A DNA stretch of 64,000 nucleotides from Candidatus Wallbacteria bacterium (GTDB taxonomy: Bacteria; Muiribacteriota; UBA6191; JACPRK01). The translations under genes and the position numbers were made by a program. The stretch lies in NCBI GenBank assembly GCA_016213845.1, contig JACQZN010000111.1:1-64000 (forward strand), read 5' to 3'. A model generated the notes under the pieces. That model was given only the letters and a program-made list of their open reading frames with translations, was not told the DNA's origin and did no database searches. Positions 34,537 to 42,627 of the stretch are shown in pieces; position 1 is the stretch's first letter; each line of letters opens with the position of its first letter.

Positions 34537-34795
34537 GGTGGGCGAGCACCGCCTGCAGTTGCTGACACCGGGCGCGCCCCGCGAGGGCCGTGCGGTGCTT
34601 CATCTCGAGCGCGGGATTGCGGTCCGCCGAGGACTGCATGACCTTGGCTGCGGCGTCGGCGTGGTGCCCAAGTTGCTCTTCCCACTCCACTGCCTTTTGC
34701 TCGATGGCGTGCAACTGCTGCCGGACATGCTTCTGTGCGGCCGTCGCGTGCGCCAGCTTGGCGAGGAGCTTGGCCCTGAGTTCCTTGTGCGTCAT
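34517..34795 (-). CDS. Small coiled-coil protein
   Basis: 92 residues, helical and rich in Ala, Gln and Lys, no Cys pair. It starts by ATGA overlap with the helicase gene and overlaps the zinc-finger gene by 20 bases. Function unknown. Confidence 0.55.
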   Translation of the reverse strand: MTHKELRAKLLAKLAHATAAQKHVRQQLHAIEQKAVEWEEQLGHHADAAAKVMQSSADRNPALEMKHRTALAGRARCQQLQAVLAHRGKAKP

Positions 34796-37700
34796 GCGGC
34801 CAGCGACTCCTTCTGCGATGGCGTAACCTCGCGATTCTGGAAGAGCTTGACGCCCTCCCGGTGCAGGTAGGCGGCGATCCCCGAGTCGTCAAGGTGGCTC
34901 GCCGAGTCCTGGAAGACCTTGCCGATTTCCTGCTTGCGGCGGATGCGCTCGCTCTTCTTCGCCTCGTAGGGCGTGTCGGTCGTCAGATCGTGGATGCCAA
35001 CATCGCCTGTCTGGCCCGTCCTGAAGATGCGGCCGTTGCGCTGCTCCCAAGACGCCGCCGTCTCCGGAAGATCGAAGTGGTAGAGCTCCTTGCCCCGCTG
35101 CAGGTTGATGCCCGTCTGGCCCGCGTCCGTCAGGATCAGCACGCTGACCTCTGCCTTCCCGCTCTCCGGCTGAAAGCGCCCGATCTGCCTGGCCTTCTCC
35201 GCGCCGTTCATCCTGCCGCTGACGACGCCAACGGGGATTCCCTTTGCCTCCAGCGCGCCCTTGAGCGCATCGAGGGAGGCGTAGCGGCTGGCGAAGATGA
35301 CCGTCGGGCGGCCGGCGGCCACGTGCTTCGGGATCGCCTCGAGCAGGTGCTGCAGCTTCGCGCTGTGCTCGGCTGGAGCGGCGTTCACCACACGGCTGTA
35401 GGCCTGCGTCTTGAGGATGCCGAGCGACCGGGAGAGCCGCTGGGCGAGTGCCTCATGCTGCTCCGCCGGAACCGACTCGAAGCTAGACGGCGAGAGCGCG
35501 CGGACGGCATCGACGTTCACCTTGCCGTCCTCGCGGGCCCGTTGCGCGGCCTTGAAGTGCTCCTTGACCTTCTGATACTCGGCCTGTTGCCAGGGCGAGA
35601 GCTTGAGCGCGTACTTGTGATACGTGGCCGTGACGCCAACGGGCGGGATGCGGCCGGCGATCGTTCGCGGAGCCATCTCCCGCTGGAGTGCTGCCGCCGA
35701 CCCGGGCGTGTTGACGCCGTAGCGGCGCATGAAGTCCTCGCGATCCGGGTAGCGATCGGGCGACAGCTTGCGGAGAAGGTCCCAGCCCTCGGAGGGGTCG
35801 TTCTTGACCGGAGTGCCGCTCATCAGCATCCCGTAGGGCGTCGCCGCCGGATGGAAGAGCGCATCGAGCACGGTCTGCATGCCGCTCTCCTCCTTGCCGG
35901 CGCGACCGCTCACGTACTGGCTCTCGTCGATGCCCATGTACTGCCAGTTGATGCCGTGAGCCTTGAGGGCCGACTTGACGATGTTGGCACGCCTCCGCGG
36001 CGTCACTGCTTCGAGCTCTGACAGCGCCTTCTCACGCGTGATGTGGTCCAGGTAGTTGCCGACCATGTCCAGCACGTCGTCGCGGAGCGCCTGGTGCGTG
36101 ACGACCACCAAGTGGTTTCCAGAAGCATCGCGATAGGCCGCCATCCGCTCGTCCTTGTTCGCCTTGCCGTCGGCGAAGAAGTGATAGCCCTTACGCGGGT
36201 CCGTGAACCGAAGCATCTCGGAACCGAATTGCTGCTGGACTGCCGACGGCACCGCAAGGAGCCCGCGCTTCACCTTCCCCTGGCTGTGCAAGTGCGTGAA
36301 ACCAGCGATGGAGATCAGGGACTTCCCGCTCCCGACGCCCTTGTGAACTCCGATCTTGCCCTGCGCGTCCAGCAGCTTCACGGCCCGTTGCTGGTCGCGA
36401 AAGTCTCCGTGGGTGGTCTTCGACATGGAGAGCCCGGCTCGCAGGTCGACAGGCTTCCTCGGGTCGAAGTTGCGGCCAATTTCTGGAACAATGCGCGCGA
36501 GCTGGCCCTCGACGGTCTGCCCCAGCGAGAGCCGTTCCCCACGGTCCAGTTCCGGCCGTCTTCCGGGTTGCACCCGCACGGGCTCTGCGGCGAACATCGT
36601 CATCTGGTGCTGGCTCATCACCGTCTCGTCGGCGAGCGCCCTGTCGAGCCGGTCCTTCACGCTGCCCTTGGAGTAGCGCCCCCCCTCGCGATGACGCACG
36701 GCGGAGAGCATCGACCGCTCACCGCGCAGCACAGCCGCTCGCTCCTCCGGCGTTTGCAGGAAGGCCAGATGGCGCTCCTCGTTCCGGACTCCGGTCTTCC
36801 CGACCTTCAGTTCCTTCCCCGTCAACTTGCCGTGCGCCTCATGAAAGTGCCCGAGGAACCGCCCCTTGAGCTCGTCCTGAAGGCTCTCGTAGGCGCCCTG
36901 TTCCCCGCGGTGCAGTTGCACGTATTCCTGCCACGCCGTCGGGGCCGTCGCCGCCTCCTCCTGGATGCGGGCCTTCTCCGCCGACCAACGAGACCACTCT
37001 GGATTCTCAGTGGTTCCAAAGAGGCCGGGGACCTCCCTGTCCGGCTCTGGCCCGAGCTCCTTGAGCCGCCGCTGAACGTCCTTGTCGTCGCGTCCCACCT
37101 TGGGGTCGATCTTCGCGATGTCGGAGTAGAAGAAGTCCCGGAGAGCGCGCCGGCCGTCGTGATCCAGGTCCGCTGGCGCCGTGAAGGCGGCCTTCGCCCT
37201 CGGTTCCTTGGCCAGCGCCCGGTAGGTTGACTCCAGCGTATCTGGCGCATCGAGATCGACAGCCTGGGAGTGAAAGGAACCTCCGGCGTTTCCGAATCGC
37301 GTGTCCGCCCACTCCTGCCCAAGTTGACGGAAATGCTCCTCGAAGCGCTCGAGCGGCACGGGAACAGAGCGCAGATCGCCGTCGTTTCCCTTCACCGTCT
37401 CGTGAGACGGGAAGAGCTCGGTCACGGCCCTGTCGAAGGCCTCATGATGGCTCGGATGGATCGTGCTCGCGCGGAACTCGCTATTCAGCAGGTCGGCGTA
37501 GATGTCCCGGGGCCGGTGGCCGTCGGCCAGGCGCGCGCCGACGTAGGCCTCGGTCTTGGCGCGCACATCATCGCTCGCTCCAATCTCGAGCGGATGCTCG
37601 TACCACTCGGGCGTCCCCGGCGGCGACATACTGTGAAGCGCGGGCCGGCTTACGATGCCCGCGGGCAGCCATCCGTCCTCGTCGTGCTTGCCGGCCAGGA

Positions 37701-39726
37701 TGTCGAGCGCCTTCTGCGTACGGTGATATTCCTCGGGCTCGAACTTCTTGACGAGCTTGTCGAGCCCGGGGCCGAAGACGCGCAGCGCGTATCCACCCCC
37801 GTCGGCGCGATCGACCTTGTAGTCGGTGCCCTGTTCGAGCCCAAGCGCCTTCGCCTTCAGGATGGCCGGAGCGTCGCCGTCAAACTGCGCCACCACTTCA
37901 TCGACGGGCCTGCGTCCCAGGGCAAAGTTGAGGCTCGCCACGGCCTCCATCTGCCCGAGCGCAGTGCCGAGATGACGCCGCGCCTCCTCGAGTGACTGTT
38001 CGGCCTGCATCCCAATCTCGGCAGCAGCCTCGAGGTCTGCCGGGCTGTCGGCCTGCTGCACGTGAAGCTGCCGTGCCTCATCCATGTGCTTCTCGGCCTC
38101 GGCCATCGCCGCCTCGGCCTTCTTCGCCGCGGTCTCCACGTGGTAGGCCGAGACCGCCTTCTTGATGGCCTTGACCTGATCGCCGTGATCCTGATGGAGA
38201 CGGTGGGCGAGCAGTTCGGCCGCGCCCTTGATGCCGAAGGTGTCGAGCGTCTCACGGTCGATGACAGGCTGCAGACCGATCGCGAGCGCCATCTCGTTGA
38301 TCCCGTCGTAGCCGCCGGAGGCGTAGTAGGCCGCCGTGCCGCCGCCGAGTTCCTTGTCCTCGATCGTCGACAGAAACGACTTGTGGATCTTCGCCCGCTC
38401 CTCCTCCACCAGATCCCGGATCACCTGCTCGTCAGTGACGGTGTCTTCCTCGGGCACGAACGCCTTCCAGTCGCCGCCGGCCTTCTTGGCCATCTGGTCC
38501 GCTCGCTCGATTCCGCCGACGACCCGCTTCATCCCCTTCTCGGCCTTGAGTGCCTCCAGGATTTCGACGGCCTGGCGTTCTTGCATCGGCGTCGCCGTGG
38601 TGTCGGAGATGCCCCCTGCCCGGGCCTCACGAATACCAGACCACATCTTCTTGGTCATCTCGCGGAACCGCTCGCTGGCAATCTGCTGCTCAGGTTCCAT
38701 CTCCGAGAGCCTGTCGAGACGCCGCTCCAGTCGCTCGGCGCGGACCATGTGCTTGACCGCCCCCTTCTCGTCGCCTTGCTTCATCGCTCGTGCGGCTTCC
38801 AGGCGGGCCGAGTGCAGATCGAGTTCCGTGTCGCGGGTCGCAAGGTCAGGACCCGCCGCGAGCGCACTGTCGAGGCGGCGCTCCTCCTCCCGCTCGTCGA
38901 TGGCCGCGACTTCCTTCTTGACCTGGGCGATCGCTTCGTCGGTGTCCTCCGGTCGGTAGCCCTTCGCGCTCTCTCGGGGTTTCGTTCGCTGCTTCTGAAA
39001 GTCTGAGAGTCCAACTTCGTCTGCGTCCCCGTGAACGGGAAGTTGACCCAGCTCTTCCTGCGTGCGCTGGCCCAGGTTGCGGACGAGTTCGCGCTTGGCG
39101 TCCTTCAGGAGGCCCTTCGCCTCCGAGAGCTGCTTCTTGTGGTGGAGAGCGATCAGCACGCCTTGCTGCTGCTCGGTCAGGTGCTTGAGTTTCTCCTCCG
39201 GGATGTCCTCGCGGACACCACCGAACTTCTGGCGCATGTGCTCGACGAACTTCCGCTCGGCGATCCGGCGGTGCAACGACCGCTCCTTCTTGCTCATCTC
39301 CTCCGCACGGCGTTCATCCGGTGTCAGATTGGACTGGCGCTCCTTCTCCTGCTTCGCGTCCTCTCGCTTCTTCTCCTTGGCCTCCTGGCGGCTCTCTTCC
39401 GGAGACTTCAGCTTGGAGGCGTCGATCTTGAGGTGCGCAAGCGACCCGCCGGCTCCGCCGACAATTCGATAGTGGCTTCCGTCAGAAGCGAGGCGAAGCA
39501 TCACCGGCTGCCCCGGTTCGTCCGGCCCATTCGGATGGACGGTGATCCAGCGAGTATCGGGCGATTGCCCTCTCGACGGGGGCCCGATCTGCTGCGCGAT
39601 CGGGTGAGCCTTGGACAGCGACAGACTGCAGAGCAGCGTGACGTTCCGTCCCGTCCGGATGTCCTGGGCCGAGATGCTACGTAAGTGGCTGACAACGGGG
39701 AGAACGAGCGAGATGCGAGGAGTCAT
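34792..39726 (-). CDS. Giant SNF2-type helicase in the head cluster
   Basis: 1644 residues. The last 550 residues form an SF2/SNF2-like ATPase: motif I GVGSGKSLIS (about 1130), motif II GIDESQY (about 1267), motif III MLMSGTPVKN (about 1304), motif V DAGQTGINLQRG and motif VI QRNGRIFRTGQTG (about 1540-1570). The N-terminal 1000 residues are charged and helical, with coiled coils (about 110-330) and no recognised enzyme. The N-terminus SLVLPVVS recurs in neighbouring proteins. Its place among head genes suggests a virion protein delivered with the DNA, as in polyvalent proteins. The ATG lies 8 bases after a TCGTATT motif. Confidence 0.8.
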   Translation of the reverse strand: MTPRISLVLPVVSHLRSISAQDIRTGRNVTLLCSLSLSKAHPIAQQIGPPSRGQSPDTRWITVHPNGPDEPGQPVMLRLASDGSHYRIVGGAGGSLAHLKIDASKLKSPEESRQEAKEKKREDAKQEKERQSNLTPDERRAEEMSKKERSLHRRIAERKFVEHMRQKFGGVREDIPEEKLKHLTEQQQGVLIALHHKKQLSEAKGLLKDAKRELVRNLGQRTQEELGQLPVHGDADEVGLSDFQKQRTKPRESAKGYRPEDTDEAIAQVKKEVAAIDEREEERRLDSALAAGPDLATRDTELDLHSARLEAARAMKQGDEKGAVKHMVRAERLERRLDRLSEMEPEQQIASERFREMTKKMWSGIREARAGGISDTTATPMQERQAVEILEALKAEKGMKRVVGGIERADQMAKKAGGDWKAFVPEEDTVTDEQVIRDLVEEERAKIHKSFLSTIEDKELGGGTAAYYASGGYDGINEMALAIGLQPVIDRETLDTFGIKGAAELLAHRLHQDHGDQVKAIKKAVSAYHVETAAKKAEAAMAEAEKHMDEARQLHVQQADSPADLEAAAEIGMQAEQSLEEARRHLGTALGQMEAVASLNFALGRRPVDEVVAQFDGDAPAILKAKALGLEQGTDYKVDRADGGGYALRVFGPGLDKLVKKFEPEEYHRTQKALDILAGKHDEDGWLPAGIVSRPALHSMSPPGTPEWYEHPLEIGASDDVRAKTEAYVGARLADGHRPRDIYADLLNSEFRASTIHPSHHEAFDRAVTELFPSHETVKGNDGDLRSVPVPLERFEEHFRQLGQEWADTRFGNAGGSFHSQAVDLDAPDTLESTYRALAKEPRAKAAFTAPADLDHDGRRALRDFFYSDIAKIDPKVGRDDKDVQRRLKELGPEPDREVPGLFGTTENPEWSRWSAEKARIQEEAATAPTAWQEYVQLHRGEQGAYESLQDELKGRFLGHFHEAHGKLTGKELKVGKTGVRNEERHLAFLQTPEERAAVLRGERSMLSAVRHREGGRYSKGSVKDRLDRALADETVMSQHQMTMFAAEPVRVQPGRRPELDRGERLSLGQTVEGQLARIVPEIGRNFDPRKPVDLRAGLSMSKTTHGDFRDQQRAVKLLDAQGKIGVHKGVGSGKSLISIAGFTHLHSQGKVKRGLLAVPSAVQQQFGSEMLRFTDPRKGYHFFADGKANKDERMAAYRDASGNHLVVVTHQALRDDVLDMVGNYLDHITREKALSELEAVTPRRRANIVKSALKAHGINWQYMGIDESQYVSGRAGKEESGMQTVLDALFHPAATPYGMLMSGTPVKNDPSEGWDLLRKLSPDRYPDREDFMRRYGVNTPGSAAALQREMAPRTIAGRIPPVGVTATYHKYALKLSPWQQAEYQKVKEHFKAAQRAREDGKVNVDAVRALSPSSFESVPAEQHEALAQRLSRSLGILKTQAYSRVVNAAPAEHSAKLQHLLEAIPKHVAAGRPTVIFASRYASLDALKGALEAKGIPVGVVSGRMNGAEKARQIGRFQPESGKAEVSVLILTDAGQTGINLQRGKELYHFDLPETAASWEQRNGRIFRTGQTGDVGIHDLTTDTPYEAKKSERIRRKQEIGKVFQDSASHLDDSGIAAYLHREGVKLFQNREVTPSQKESLAA

Positions 39727-39734
39727 CCTCGCGA

Positions 39735-39741
39735 AATACGA
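39735..39741 (-). promoter_or_regulatory. TCGTATT motif, putative late promoter
   Basis: GCTCGTATTTCGCGAGG precedes the helicase ATG at 39726 by 8 bases, in the 39-base gap after the RadC gene. Confidence 0.6.
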
Positions 39742-39765
39742 GCGCCCCCCCCTGCGGACGCAAGA

Positions 39766-41886
39766 TCATCGGTGAGGCCCGACCTGTCGCGCGCTCTTCC
39801 CGAGGCGCTTGGCCTCCTCCGGCGAACAGCGAACCCGGAAAGACAGTCCCGACGTGCTGTCGGTGATGTGATGCTCAAGCAGAGCGGAGTCCTCGGACTC
39901 TTGCTTCTTGCCCGCCTTGCACCCGGCCCCCGCGTCCTTGACCGGCGCCTCCGACGACGAGTAGTAGTGGCGGTCACGCGTCTGGTACCAGTGAAGTGCC
40001 CGTCCGTCAGCTCCACGCGAGGTCTTCACGTGCTCGTTGGTGGGATCGTGTCTGATGGACTTCACGAGCAACACCACGCCCTTGACCACGTGGGCAGCGC
40101 GGTAACTTGTGTAGCCGCTGCCTTCCCGTGCCAGCGATACCACGTCGCTGACGGGGATGCCACTGACGTTGGCGGCCGCCTGAAGCGCGGCAGCCATCTC
40201 CGTGGCCGCAAGTGCCTGCTGGCTTGCCTGGCTCCCCGTATAGGCCGGCTTCACGACGATGATGCTCGCCGCGCTGGTCACAACGGCCGCGCGAAGAACG
40301 TCCCGAAGACCCGTCCCGCTCGTCATCGGGTCGGAAACGAAGGAGAGTTGTTCCAGTCGCCCCTTGGTGCCAATCGACAGCACGCCCCACGTGCCCGGCG
40401 CGAAGGTCATCGAGCGACGCGCGTACTCTGCCACCGCAGCGGAAGTGATCAGCTTGGGACCATCTCCCTTCGGACGCTGCGCGCGCACGGTCTCCACCTC
40501 TGCCACCTCCCCGGGAGCAACCGACCCGGAGGATGCATCGTAACCTGCCAGGTCCGGCATGGCGAGCTCGCGAATCGAGGCGTGCTGTCCTCCATCACCA
40601 AGGACGATGCTGTCCGCAACTTCAACGCCGAGGTCTCGTCCTGCCGCGCGGAGTTTCATCGTCACGGCGATGTCCTCTGGACTGGGTGTTGGATCGCCTG
40701 ATGGATGGTTATGCGCGAAGATCACCCGCTTCGCGCCCGCGACAAGTGCTGGCTGGAAGGCCTCACGGACGCCCACCAGAGAAGCGTTGAGCGTGCCGGC
40801 GGAGATCATCGCCGCGTGGAGTGCACGGCCCTGTTCGTCGAGCGCCACGGCGTAGAACTTCTCGCGGTTCTCGTCCCGCAGGAAGTCCAGCAGCTCGGCT
40901 GCATCCTTGGAATTTCGGATCGCAACGTCTTTGACGGCGAAGCTGCCCCGCTTGCGGAGGGTAAGGGGCGGCTGAGGGTCAGGCTCGGCCGACGGTGTCA
41001 TCGACGCGACAGGCAACACCAACTCGACCGGCGGTATGGCCGGTGGGGGCTCCGCTGGCGGCTGGGCGAAGAGCGACAGCTGGCCGGCGTCCTGCTCGAC
41101 GGACCCGCTGTGACGGCCGTCGTCGTGAGGCTTCACGTAGACGCGCTGGCCAGTCGGCAGCGTTCGGAAGTGCCCCCGGACATGGGCCTTGACGACACGG
41201 AGAGTTCGGGCGGAATGATGGGCAGGAGCTTTGCCACCTTGCTCGAGATACTCGGCGGCCGCCAGAAAGAGCGCCGCTCGATCGGTGTCATCGTGCTTCA
41301 ACTGCACTTCCGCCGACGATCTGAGATCTCCGATCGCCTTGCTCCGATCCCCACCGGCCGAGCCGGCCAGGCGCGCTTCCGCCACTCTCCTGACCTTGGC
41401 TCGATCCAGGCGACTCGTCGCCGCCTGCATGCGTTCTTCGCGCAGTTTCGCATCGAGGACCTCGAGCGCGTCGTAGAGTTCCTCCCTCGAGTACTTCGTG
41501 CGGTTCACGCCGTTCAGATGGGTGCTCGCCATTGCCTCGCGATAGGCGGAGGCCGTCGGACCGCCGTGCTCTGCCTTCGCGCCGGCATGGGCTGCGATTA
41601 GCTCAGCGGCCACCTTCTCGCCGGGATGCTTCGGCTGGACAACGCGCCTGACTGGATTGTCGGTCTTGGCCTCGGCCTTCGGCGCGGGTGGCTCCTTCGG
41701 TCGCGGCTTCTCCTCCTCTGGGGGCACCCCGCCAAAGAGCGAGCCCTGCGTCTCATCGCGCTCCTCGGGCCGCTTGTCGCGGTGGGGGCCGACCCAAACG
41801 CGCTCACCGCTGGCCAGTGTGCGCCAGTAGCCTTGAACCCACGCTTTCGAGACGAGTGGAAGGACCAGCCGGAAGGAGTTGCTCAT
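39766..41886 (-). CDS. Double RadC/JAB-domain protein of the head cluster
   Basis: 706 residues. A first RadC-like JAB domain (about 320-450) keeps the metal motif AHNHPSGDPTPSPED. A second, similar unit (about 470-600) lacks that motif and looks degenerate. The N-terminus RLVLPLVSKAWVQGYWRTLASGERVWVG and an internal copy VRGHFRTLPTGQRVYVKPH repeat a motif of the neighbours. JAB/RadC domains occur in polyvalent proteins and are thought to be deubiquitinase-like peptidases or nucleases. The start lies 8 bases after a TCGTATT motif. Confidence 0.75.
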   Translation of the reverse strand: MSNSFRLVLPLVSKAWVQGYWRTLASGERVWVGPHRDKRPEERDETQGSLFGGVPPEEEKPRPKEPPAPKAEAKTDNPVRRVVQPKHPGEKVAAELIAAHAGAKAEHGGPTASAYREAMASTHLNGVNRTKYSREELYDALEVLDAKLREERMQAATSRLDRAKVRRVAEARLAGSAGGDRSKAIGDLRSSAEVQLKHDDTDRAALFLAAAEYLEQGGKAPAHHSARTLRVVKAHVRGHFRTLPTGQRVYVKPHDDGRHSGSVEQDAGQLSLFAQPPAEPPPAIPPVELVLPVASMTPSAEPDPQPPLTLRKRGSFAVKDVAIRNSKDAAELLDFLRDENREKFYAVALDEQGRALHAAMISAGTLNASLVGVREAFQPALVAGAKRVIFAHNHPSGDPTPSPEDIAVTMKLRAAGRDLGVEVADSIVLGDGGQHASIRELAMPDLAGYDASSGSVAPGEVAEVETVRAQRPKGDGPKLITSAAVAEYARRSMTFAPGTWGVLSIGTKGRLEQLSFVSDPMTSGTGLRDVLRAAVVTSAASIIVVKPAYTGSQASQQALAATEMAAALQAAANVSGIPVSDVVSLAREGSGYTSYRAAHVVKGVVLLVKSIRHDPTNEHVKTSRGADGRALHWYQTRDRHYYSSSEAPVKDAGAGCKAGKKQESEDSALLEHHITDSTSGLSFRVRCSPEEAKRLGKSARQVGPHR

Positions 41887-41894
41887 CGGCCCAG

Positions 41895-41901
41895 AATACG
41901 A
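41895..41901 (-). promoter_or_regulatory. TCGTATT motif, putative late promoter
   Basis: GGCTCGTATTCTGGGCCG runs straight into the ATG of the RadC gene at 41886 (8-base spacer), in the 33-base gap after the small DUF2283 gene. Confidence 0.6.
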
Positions 41902-41919
41902 GCCGAAGCGGGGACCGAC

Positions 41920-42153
41920 CTACGCCGCCTTGGGCTTGCGCTTCGGGAGCGTCACCAGTTCGACGGTGACTTCCTCGTCCTCGAAGGCGTCGCAGCCAAA
42001 TCCGAGAGGGCATCCTTTCTCATCGACGCTCACGTACAGAGAGCCAGGGACGCCCTTGATTGGGATGGTCGTGTACTCGTCAGCCCCGTCTCCACGCCAC
42101 CAGATGTTGAGTGTTTCGGCCGCCGGGTCGTGGACTATTTTGATCTTGGCCAT
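41920..42153 (-). CDS. DUF2283-like small protein
   Basis: 77 residues with the pattern of this family: IKIVHDPAAETLNIWW, Y.TIPIKGVPGSLYVSVDEKGCPLGFGCD and a basic end. Members are widespread small proteins of unknown function. It overlaps the upstream gene by 19 bases. Confidence 0.65.
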   Translation of the reverse strand: MAKIKIVHDPAAETLNIWWRGDGADEYTTIPIKGVPGSLYVSVDEKGCPLGFGCDAFEDEEVTVELVTLPKRKPKAA

Positions 42154-42617
42154 GTTCGTTCACCGTCAGCCTGCACGGCTGTCGGATGTGCCGTCTTGAA
42201 CTCACCAATCCCATTATGCCGCAGGACCACGACCAGCAGCAAGTGTTCGGGGCGACGTGGATTGCGCTGAAGCCCTGACCAATTGCCGTAGAAGCAGTAT
42301 CTGCGATAATCGATCCGTCCCGAGGGCAGTCGCGGATGAATCGCTTCAGTCGCTTGCTCCAGGAGCATCGCGACAGAATCCTCGAATCCCTTCATCCACG
42401 GTCGCTGCTTGAGCACGTGCGTGGTCCAGTAGTCCTCGTCACACTCGACGGTGAAACCGAACTTCGTCCGGACCTTGAAGAGCGTTTGAGAAAGAGGCGA
42501 CTTTCGGTTGTACCCATCCACATCCTCGTGCCGCCCTCGAACCAGTCGCGAGTAGCCGCGGACGAAGCCCTTGGAGAGGCCTCGACGAACCGCCGGCAAA
42601 ACCAGGGTGACGCCCAC
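42135..42617 (-). CDS. Putative BECR-fold nuclease-like domain protein
   Basis: 160 residues from a GTG 10 bases after the previous stop. The N-terminus TLVLPAVRRGLSKGFVRGY repeats the neighbour motif. The C-terminal part (YYTTHVLKQRP-type segment, then GRIDYRRYCFYGNWSGLQRN and HLLLVVVLRHNGI.EFKTAHPT) resembles phage BECR-fold domains, a group that includes RelE- and colicin-like RNases common in polyvalent proteins. The assignment is tentative; no catalytic set was verified. Confidence 0.45.
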   Translation of the reverse strand: MGVTLVLPAVRRGLSKGFVRGYSRLVRGRHEDVDGYNRKSPLSQTLFKVRTKFGFTVECDEDYWTTHVLKQRPWMKGFEDSVAMLLEQATEAIHPRLPSGRIDYRRYCFYGNWSGLQRNPRRPEHLLLVVVLRHNGIGEFKTAHPTAVQADGERTWPRSK

Positions 42618-42627
42618 GAGCTCGCCC

